A stretch of 55,050 nucleotides of DNA. It comes from DATAVB01 sp040414495. Its GTDB lineage: Bacteria; Actinomycetota; Actinomycetes; Mycobacteriales; QHCD01. Both the position numbers and the translations under genes were made by a program. Below are positions 49,752-55,050 of the stretch, in pieces. Numbering within the stretch: position 1 is the stretch's first letter; each line of letters opens with the position of its first letter. The stretch lies in NCBI GenBank assembly GCA_040414495.1, contig JBEDUI010000151.1, positions 1 through 55,050 on the forward strand, read 5' to 3'. Under the pieces are notes generated by a model. That model saw only the letters and a list, made by a program, of their open reading frames with translations, had not been told where the DNA came from and did no database searches.

Positions 49752-51518
49752 GTGACCATTGCGCCTTCCGCAATCGTCGGTCGGGCCTATCCGGCACGCG
49801 AGGTGCGCAAGGGCTCGAAGTTGGGGTCGTACCTTCGTACGACTGACCACAAGGACATCGGCCGAATGTATTTGGTCACGTCCTTCGTGTTCTTTGCCGT
49901 CGGCGGCCTGATGGCGCTGATGATGCGCGCCGAGCTCGCCCGGCCGGGTATGCAGTACCTGTCGCAGGAGCAGTACAACCAGCTGTTCACGATGCACGGC
50001 ACGATCATGTTGCTGTTCTTCGCCACACCGCTGGTGTTCGCGTTCGCGAACCTCGTGCTGCCACTGCAGATCGGGTCCCCGGACGTCAGCTTCCCCCGGC
50101 TCAACGCCTTCTCGTACTGGCTTTATCTGTTCGGCGGCATCACCGCCATGCTGGGTTTTGTCACGCCCGGCGGCGCCGCCGACTTCGGCTGGACCGCCTA
50201 TACGCCGCTCTCGGACATCGCGAACTCGCCGACCGTCGGCGGTGACCTGTGGATCATGGGCCTGATCCTGTCGGGCCTCGGCACGATTCTGGGCAGCGTC
50301 AACATGGTCACCACGGTGATCACGCTGCGCGCGCCGGGCATGACGATGTTCCGGATGCCGATCTTCACCTGGAACATCCTGGTCACCGCGGTGCTGGCGC
50401 TGGTCGCATTCCCGATCCTGACCGCCGCGCTGTTCGGCCTGATGGCCGACCGACATCTCGCCGCGCATATCTACGATCCGAGCAACGGTGGCCCGCTGCT
50501 TTTCCAGCACCTGTTCTGGTTCTTCGGGCATCCCGAGGTCTATATCGTCGCGCTGCCGTTCTTCGGCATCGTCTCGGAGATCTTCCCGGTCTTTTCGCGC
50601 AAGCCGGTCTTCGGTTACAAGGGCCTGGTTTTCGCGACCCTGTCGATCGCCGCGCTGTCGATGACGGTGTGGGCGCACCACATGTTCGTGACCGGCGCGG
50701 TGCTGCTGCCGTTCTTCTCGTTCATGACGTTCCTGATCGCGGTGCCGACCGGGATCAAGTTCTTCAACTGGATCGGCACCATGTGGCGTGGGGCGTTGAC
50801 GTTCGAAACGCCAATGCTGTTCTCACTCGGCTTCCTGGTCACATTCCTGTTCGGCGGCCTGACCGGCATCATCCTGGCGGCGCCGCCGCTGGACTTCCAG
50901 GTGTCGGACTCGTATTTCGTGGTGGCGCACTTCCACTACGTGCTCTTCGGCACGATCGTGTTCGCCGCCTACGCCGGCGTGTACTTCTGGTTCCCGAAGT
51001 TCACCGGCCGGTTCATGGACGAAAAGCTCGGCAAGCTGCATTTCTGGACCACGTTCATCGGTTTCCACACCACGTTCCTGGTCCAGCACTGGCTCGGTGC
51101 CGAGGGCATGCCGCGTCGATATGCGGACTACCTGGCCTCGGACCACTGGACCACGCTGAACACGATCTCCACGATCGGGTCGTTCATTCTCGGCGCCTCG
51201 ACGTTGCCGTTCTTCTGCAACGTCTACCGGTCCTATCGTTACGGTGAGGTCGCCACCGCGGACGACCCGTGGGGCTACGCCAACTCGCTGGAGTGGGCGA
51301 CGTCCTGCCCGCCGCCGCGGCACAACTTCACCTCGATGCCCCGGATTCGGTCCGAGCGGCCGGCGTTCGAGCTGCACTATCCGCATCTGGTGGAGCGACT
51401 CGAGGCGGAGGCGCACGCGGGCCGGCGACATCGGGCGGCGGTCGCCAGTACCGGCGCGACCGACGGCCTGCTGGGCCAAGGCGGCCGGCAGGGTCCGGGC
51501 GACCCCGACCCCAGCTGA
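49752..51518 (+). CDS. ctaD: Cytochrome c oxidase subunit I
   Basis: The 588-residue protein starts at GTG 49752, seven bases after GGAGG. It has twelve membrane helices. Heme and copper ligands are visible: FTMHGTIMLLFF (heme a His), WFFGHPEVYIVALPFFG (CuB His with the cross-linked Tyr), WAHHMFVTG (two CuB His) and VVAHFHYVLFG (heme a3 and heme a His). It belongs to the aa3-type terminal oxidase. The other oxidase subunits are not adjacent, which is usual for actinobacterial ctaD. Confidence 0.95.
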   Translation: MTIAPSAIVGRAYPAREVRKGSKLGSYLRTTDHKDIGRMYLVTSFVFFAVGGLMALMMRAELARPGMQYLSQEQYNQLFTMHGTIMLLFFATPLVFAFANLVLPLQIGSPDVSFPRLNAFSYWLYLFGGITAMLGFVTPGGAADFGWTAYTPLSDIANSPTVGGDLWIMGLILSGLGTILGSVNMVTTVITLRAPGMTMFRMPIFTWNILVTAVLALVAFPILTAALFGLMADRHLAAHIYDPSNGGPLLFQHLFWFFGHPEVYIVALPFFGIVSEIFPVFSRKPVFGYKGLVFATLSIAALSMTVWAHHMFVTGAVLLPFFSFMTFLIAVPTGIKFFNWIGTMWRGALTFETPMLFSLGFLVTFLFGGLTGIILAAPPLDFQVSDSYFVVAHFHYVLFGTIVFAAYAGVYFWFPKFTGRFMDEKLGKLHFWTTFIGFHTTFLVQHWLGAEGMPRRYADYLASDHWTTLNTISTIGSFILGASTLPFFCNVYRSYRYGEVATADDPWGYANSLEWATSCPPPRHNFTSMPRIRSERPAFELHYPHLVERLEAEAHAGRRHRAAVASTGATDGLLGQGGRQGPGDPDPS

Positions 51519-51584
51519 GCGGCACTCCCTGACCGTCGAGGCGCATGCCGTACCGAGGCGCCCCCGAGCTAGGGTCGAGGCGAC

Positions 51585-52784
51585 ATGCAACAACATTCGG
51601 TGCTTTTGACCGTCTCCGGTCGTGACCGACCGGGGGTCACGTCGGCGTTGTTCTCGGCCTTGGCCGCGTACGACGTCGAGGTGGTTGACGTCGAGCAGGT
51701 CGTGATCCGCGGCCGGCTCGTGCTCGGCGTGCAGTTGCGTCTGCGGGGCGACCCGGGGCCGCTACGCAAATCGGTGTTGCATGCCGCCACCGTGCTGGGC
51801 ATGGAGATCGACGTCGCGATCGGCGACGACGCGGACGAGACACTGGTCAGCCGGTCTGACCGGCATCACGTGATCGTGATCGGCCGGCCGTTGCGGGCCG
51901 GCGCGGTCGGTGAGCTGTCCCGGCGGCTGGCCGAGGTCGGCGGGAACATCGACACGATCCGCAAGCTCTCGCACTACCCGGTCACCAGCCTGGAGCTGAT
52001 GGTCAGCGGGGCCGACGCGGCCGCGCTGCGAATGGCGCTGGCCACGGCGGCCAAGGAGACCGCGACCGACATCGCGGTCGAGCGGGCCGGATTGCACCGG
52101 CGGTCCAAGCGGCTCGTGGTGCTCGACGTCGACTCGACCCTGGTGCAGGGCGAGGTCATCGAGATGCTGGCGGCGCGGGCCGGCTGCGAGGACCGGGTTG
52201 CCCGGATCACGGCCGACGCAATGGCCGGCGAGCTCGACTTCGCCGAGTCGCTGCGGGCCCGGGTCGCATTGTTGGAGGGCCTGGATGCGGCGGTCTGCGA
52301 CGAGATACGGGCCGGGTTGCAGCTGACCTCCGGCGCCCGCACGTTGATCCGTACGTTGAAGCGGATGGGATACCGCTGCGGTGTCGTCAGCGGCGGCTTC
52401 ACCCAGGTGATCGACGGGCTGGCCGACGAACTCGGGCTCGACTTCGCCGCCGCCAACACCTTGGAGATGCGCGACGGGCGGCTCACCGGCCGGATCGTCG
52501 GCGACATCATCGACCGGCCGGGCAAGGCGTTGGCGTTGCGCCGCTTCGCGGCCGAGGCCGGGGTGCCGCTGAGCCAGACGGTCGCGGTCGGCGACGGCGC
52601 CAACGACATCGACATGCTCGCCGCCGCCGGGCTGGGCATCGCGTTCAACGCCAAGCCGGCGCTGGCCCAGGTCGCTGACACCCAACTGCGTCAGCCGTAC
52701 CTCGACGCGATCCTCTTCGTACTCGGCGTGACCCGCGACGAGATCGAGGAGGCCGAGGCGGCCGACATCGCGGCGAGCGCGTAA
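51585..52784 (+). CDS. serB: Phosphoserine phosphatase with N-terminal ACT domains
   Basis: Residues 1-90 and 95-170 form two ACT domains (VLLTVSGRDRPGVTSALFSALAAYDVEVVDVEQVV; VIVIGRPLRAGAVGELSRRLAEVGGNIDTIRKL). Residues 175-399 are the HAD phosphatase: VVLDVDSTLVQGEV (catalytic Asp pair), CGVVSGGFTQVIDGLA, RPGKALALRRF and VGDGANDIDMLAAAGLGIAFNAKP. It catalyses the last step of serine synthesis, and the ACT domains probably bind serine. The stop overlaps the start of the next gene (TAATG). This gene pair with ctaD upstream matches mycobacterial order as I recall it. Confidence 0.95.
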   Translation: MQQHSVLLTVSGRDRPGVTSALFSALAAYDVEVVDVEQVVIRGRLVLGVQLRLRGDPGPLRKSVLHAATVLGMEIDVAIGDDADETLVSRSDRHHVIVIGRPLRAGAVGELSRRLAEVGGNIDTIRKLSHYPVTSLELMVSGADAAALRMALATAAKETATDIAVERAGLHRRSKRLVVLDVDSTLVQGEVIEMLAARAGCEDRVARITADAMAGELDFAESLRARVALLEGLDAAVCDEIRAGLQLTSGARTLIRTLKRMGYRCGVVSGGFTQVIDGLADELGLDFAAANTLEMRDGRLTGRIVGDIIDRPGKALALRRFAAEAGVPLSQTVAVGDGANDIDMLAAAGLGIAFNAKPALAQVADTQLRQPYLDAILFVLGVTRDEIEEAEAADIAASA

Positions 52785-53311
52785 TGACCAGACCCAAGCT
52801 GGATCTACAGCTGCTGCGCCCGACCCTGGCCGACGTACCCGAGCGTTCATTGCCGGAGGGATACCGGCTGCGGCTGGCCACCCATGACGACGACGCGGCC
52901 CTGGCCGAGACGTTGACCGCCGCGTTCGAGGAGAAGTGGGACGCCGCCCGGGTAAGCCGCGACCTCATCGGCGCCAAAGATGTGGTGGCGACCTACGTCG
53001 CCGACTGGCAGGGTCGGCCGGTCGCGACCGCGTCGAGCCGGTGGCTACCCGAACGCTTTCCGGGCGCCGGGTACGTGCACTGGGTCGGGACCGATCCGGC
53101 GCATGCGCGTCGTGGCCTGGCCGCCGCGTTGCTGGTCGAGCTGCTGCAGCACTTCGCCGAGATCGGCCGGGAGCGGGCGGTGCTGGAGACCCAGGACTTC
53201 CGCTTGCCAGCTATTCGGAGCTACCTGCGGCTCGGGTTCACCCCGGTGTACGAGGTGGGAACGTCGGATCACCGGGCCCGCTGGTCCGCGATCTTCCAGC
53301 AGCTTGGTTAG
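52784..53311 (+). CDS. GNAT family N-acetyltransferase
   Basis: The 175-residue protein shows a GNAT core: YRLRLATHDDDAALAETLTAAFEEKW, VATASSRWLPERFPGAGYVHWVGTDPAHARRGLAAALLVELLQHFAEIGRERAVLETQDFRLPAIRSYLRLGFTPVYE with the acetyl-CoA loop RRGLA. Its start shares one base with the serB stop. The stop codon TAG (53309-53311) lies in the first bases of an inverted-repeat element, so the C-terminus may have been changed by its insertion. Substrate unknown. Confidence 0.85.
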   Translation: MTRPKLDLQLLRPTLADVPERSLPEGYRLRLATHDDDAALAETLTAAFEEKWDAARVSRDLIGAKDVVATYVADWQGRPVATASSRWLPERFPGAGYVHWVGTDPAHARRGLAAALLVELLQHFAEIGRERAVLETQDFRLPAIRSYLRLGFTPVYEVGTSDHRARWSAIFQQLG

Positions 53312-53472
53312 GGTGTGTCTCTTGAATCCTCGGCCTGCTACGCGGCGCCCAGGCGACGACCGGCGGCGTTGTCGTCGTCGCCGGTAGCTCGGCTACCGGC
53401 TCCTCCTCCGCCTTGCCGGACCGCCGCCCGGATCACCGCTCGCGACGGCCAAGATTCAAGAGACACACCCTA
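53309..53472. mobile_element. MITE-like element with 20-bp terminal inverted repeats
   Basis: Perfect inverted ends TAGGGTGTGTCTCTTGAATC (53309-53328) and complement (53453-53472) bound about 160 bp with no gene. TA is present at each outer edge, which fits a TA target duplication of IS630/mariner- or IS5-type transposases. Inside, ccggtagc-tcg-gctaccgg (53381-53399) forms a second hairpin. The outermost TAG on each strand is the stop codon of the flanking gene on that side. Confidence 0.75.
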
Positions 53473-54054
53473 GTTCCTGAGCAAGGGTGTGCCGATGAGC
53501 TCCACGCCAGCCGCGCGCAGCTCCTCGACCGTGGCCGCGGCGGTGTGGCCGGCGATCGCGGCGGTCAGATCGAGCCGGACCGTGGTGGCGAAGCCGGCCC
53601 GGACCGCATCCAGCGCGGTGGCCCGCACGCAGTAGTCGGCCGTGAGGCCGACGATCTCGACCTGGCCGACCCCGTGCTCCCGTAGCCAGTCCGCCAGCGC
53701 CACTCCGTCGGCCCGCCCCTCGAAGCCGGAGTACGCCGCTTCGTACTCGCCCTTATCGAAGATCGCCTCGAACCGGTCGGTGGCCAGGTCCGGGTGCAGC
53801 TGCGACCCGGGCGTACCGACCAGGCAGTGTGGCGGCCAGTTGTTCACGAAATCCGGCTCGGCGGAGAAGTGCGCGCCGGGGTCGACATGCCAGTCGCGGG
53901 TCGCCACCACGTGGTCGGCTACGGCGTGCGTCAGGTACATGGTGATGGCGCGGGCGATGTCGGTCCCACCCTGGACGGCCAGCGCTCCGCCCTCGCAGAA
54001 GTCGTTCTGTACGTCGACTACCAGGATCGCCCGCTTACCAATATCAGCGGTCAT
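53470..54054 (-). CDS. pncA: Nicotinamidase/pyrazinamidase
   Basis: The 194-residue isochorismatase-fold enzyme has the catalytic triad Asp14 (VVDVQNDF), Lys101 (FDKGEYEAAYSGFEG) and Cys142 (GLTADYCVRATALDA). The metal-binding residues are Asp54, His56, His62 and His76 (TRDWHVDPGAHFS and WPPHC), at nearly the same spacing as mycobacterial PncA. It converts nicotinamide to nicotinate for NAD salvage, and the product feeds pncB, whose 3' end overlaps the pncA start by 11 bases. The stop codon TAG lies within the inverted repeat of the MITE-like element. Confidence 0.93.
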   Translation of the reverse strand: MTADIGKRAILVVDVQNDFCEGGALAVQGGTDIARAITMYLTHAVADHVVATRDWHVDPGAHFSAEPDFVNNWPPHCLVGTPGSQLHPDLATDRFEAIFDKGEYEAAYSGFEGRADGVALADWLREHGVGQVEIVGLTADYCVRATALDAVRAGFATTVRLDLTAAIAGHTAAATVEELRAAGVELIGTPLLRN

Positions 54055-55050
54055 GGTCCGACTCCTCGAAGATGGTGGGGATCACCGGTTCGCCGTGCGA
54101 GAGCTTCAGCCCGTCCCACGGGATCGACACGATCCGTTCGCGCAGGCGGGCCCGCGACTCGGCCAGCGCCGGCAGGCCTTCAGCCCGTACGCCGCCGCGC
54201 ATCAACGGCACCTGCAGCAGCCGGTCGCCCGGCTGCAGGTCGGGCGTGCGGCCGTGTGGGTACACCCACTCCTCGGTCGCGGTGCCGGTAGCCCGGTGCC
54301 GGCGGATCGCGACCTTCTTGCCGCCGCGCGAGGCTTTGTGCTCCGACCGTTTCGCGACCGGCCGGCCGTCGACCTCGACCAGCTTGTAGACCATGCCGGC
54401 CGTCGGCGCGCCCGAGCCGACCACCAGCTTCGTACCCACGCCGTACACATCGACCGGGGCCGCGGCCAGCGCCGCGATGGCGAACTCGTCCAGGTCACTG
54501 GTGACGATGATCCGGGTCTTCGTGGCGCCCAACGAATCCAGAAGCTCGCGGGCCTGGTGGGCCATCACACCCAGCTCGCCGGAGTCGATCCGGATCGCGC
54601 CCAGCCCCGTACCGGCGACCTCGACCGCGGCCTTGATACCGGCGGTGATGTCGTACGTGTCGACCAGCAACGTGGTTCCTTCGCCCAGCGCGACGACCTG
54701 CGCCTTAAAGCCGTCGGCCTCCCGGTCGTGCAGCAGTGTGAACGCGTGCGCGGCGGTACCGGCGGTCGGAATGCCGTACCGGTGGCCGGCGGCCAGGTTC
54801 GAGGTGGAGGTGAAGCCGGCCAGGTACGCGGCCCGGGCCGCGGCGACCGCGGCGTCTTCGTGGGTACGTCGGGACCCCATCTCCACCAGCGGCCGGCCGG
54901 CGGCGGCCACGCTCATCCGGGCCGCGGCCGAGGCGACCGCACTGTCGTGGTTGAGGATCGAGAGCACCAGGGTTTCCAGCAACACCGTCTCGGCGAACGT
55001 GCCGGTGACGCTGAGGATCGGCGAGCCGGGGAAGTACAGCTCGCCCTCGG
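54044..55050 (-). CDS. pncB: Nicotinate phosphoribosyltransferase, 5' end beyond window
   Basis: The visible 335 residues are the C-terminal three quarters of PncB. Signatures include ELYFPGSPILSVTG, ETLVLSILNHDSAVASAAARMSVAAAGRPLVEMGSRRTHEDAAVAAARAAYLAGFTSTSNLAAGHRYGIPTAGTAAHAF, IRIDSGELGVMAHQARELLDSLGATKTRIIVTSDLDEFAIAAL and VDVYGVGTKLV. It makes nicotinate mononucleotide from nicotinate and PRPP. The reading frame is open to base 55050, so the start is outside. It precedes pncA with an 11-base overlap, a natural salvage pair. Confidence 0.93.
   Translation of the reverse strand, partial: EGELYFPGSPILSVTGTFAETVLLETLVLSILNHDSAVASAAARMSVAAAGRPLVEMGSRRTHEDAAVAAARAAYLAGFTSTSNLAAGHRYGIPTAGTAAHAFTLLHDREADGFKAQVVALGEGTTLLVDTYDITAGIKAAVEVAGTGLGAIRIDSGELGVMAHQARELLDSLGATKTRIIVTSDLDEFAIAALAAAPVDVYGVGTKLVVGSGAPTAGMVYKLVEVDGRPVAKRSEHKASRGGKKVAIRRHRATGTATEEWVYPHGRTPDLQPGDRLLQVPLMRGGVRAEGLPALAESRARLRERIVSIPWDGLKLSHGEPVIPTIFEESDHDR

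Noticed and set aside
1..55050. tRNA, rRNA or known riboswitch
   Set aside because: No cloverleaf-like sequence, rRNA segment or familiar riboswitch core was found in the intergenic regions by eye; a covariance search would be decisive.

Overview
The window is a single contig piece from a high-GC actinobacterium. The signs are a WhiB regulator, a SigR/RsrA zinc anti-sigma pair, SigF/RsbW, the dual-function 2-oxoglutarate enzyme Kgd, the 24-residue ribosomal protein bL37, frequent GTG starts and strong third-position GC bias. Gene order from rsgA through aroA, an SRAP protein, ybaK, sigR, rsrA, a TB7.3-like biotin carrier, pdtaS, whiB1, a lipid-kinase-like gene and a small membrane protein follows the Rv3228-Rv3217 neighbourhood of Mycobacterium tuberculosis as I remember it. 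Other content (no mycobacterial-type cell-wall genes, DUF6104 behind kgd, a DUF6186 protein) points to a relative outside Mycobacteriales. I cannot name the genus.

Layout. 1-1021: the 3' end of a probable polymorphic toxin, its immunity gene and a stub of a second immunity gene, in visibly AT-richer DNA. 1025-7583: housekeeping genes (P-loop kinase, hisN, DUF2087 protein, MTHFR-like protein, rsgA, aroA, SRAP protein, ybaK). 7602-8929: the thiol-oxidative stress module sigR-(28-aa ORF)-rsrA, a terminator, and convergent bL37. 9098-16959: biotin carboxylase and carrier, a PEBP protein, a DUF3311/solute symporter pair, a SIS-domain protein, a phosphoesterase and PdtaS. 17261-21693: whiB1 with a CRP-like site, lipid kinase, rsbW-sigF, an acetyltransferase and a phosphatase. 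21715-27204: rfbC, malic enzyme, a glycosyltransferase, a rhomboid protease, a lipoprotein, an ATPase and a DUF6104 protein. 27212-35347: kgd, a lipoprotein, an ABC exporter, a CrtI-like oxidoreductase and a DUF6186 protein. 35513-39443: an MFS transporter fused to Ig-like domains, a small Cys/His protein and a gene-free stretch carrying two tandem repeat arrays. 39444-44024: a GT2 glycosyltransferase and the efeUOB iron-uptake operon behind a DtxR/IdeR-like box. 44053-55050: a LysR/SBF transporter pair, a BNR-repeat secreted protein, ATP-dependent ligase, ctaD, serB, an acetyltransferase, a MITE-like element, pncA and pncB (cut by the window edge).

How the parts work together. Several units read as coherent circuits: SigR autoregulation with a redox anti-sigma factor; RsbW-SigF as a four-base-overlap partner-switch pair; iron-controlled EfeUOB; pncA-pncB as NAD salvage; and kgd with malic enzyme and ctaD as central carbon and respiration.

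The least ordinary items are: (i) the toxin/immunity tail with an orphan immunity stub; (ii) a 28-residue ORF that bridges sigR and rsrA with four-base overlaps at both ends and a strong ribosome site; (iii) an apparent CTG start for rsgA overlapping the aroA stop; (iv) about 8.5 copies of a 52-bp degenerate tandem repeat beside a 12-bp repeat; (v) a 160-bp element whose 20-bp inverted ends supply the stop codons of both flanking genes; and (vi) an MFS transporter carrying three predicted beta-sandwich domains. No rRNA, tRNA or CRISPR array was seen.
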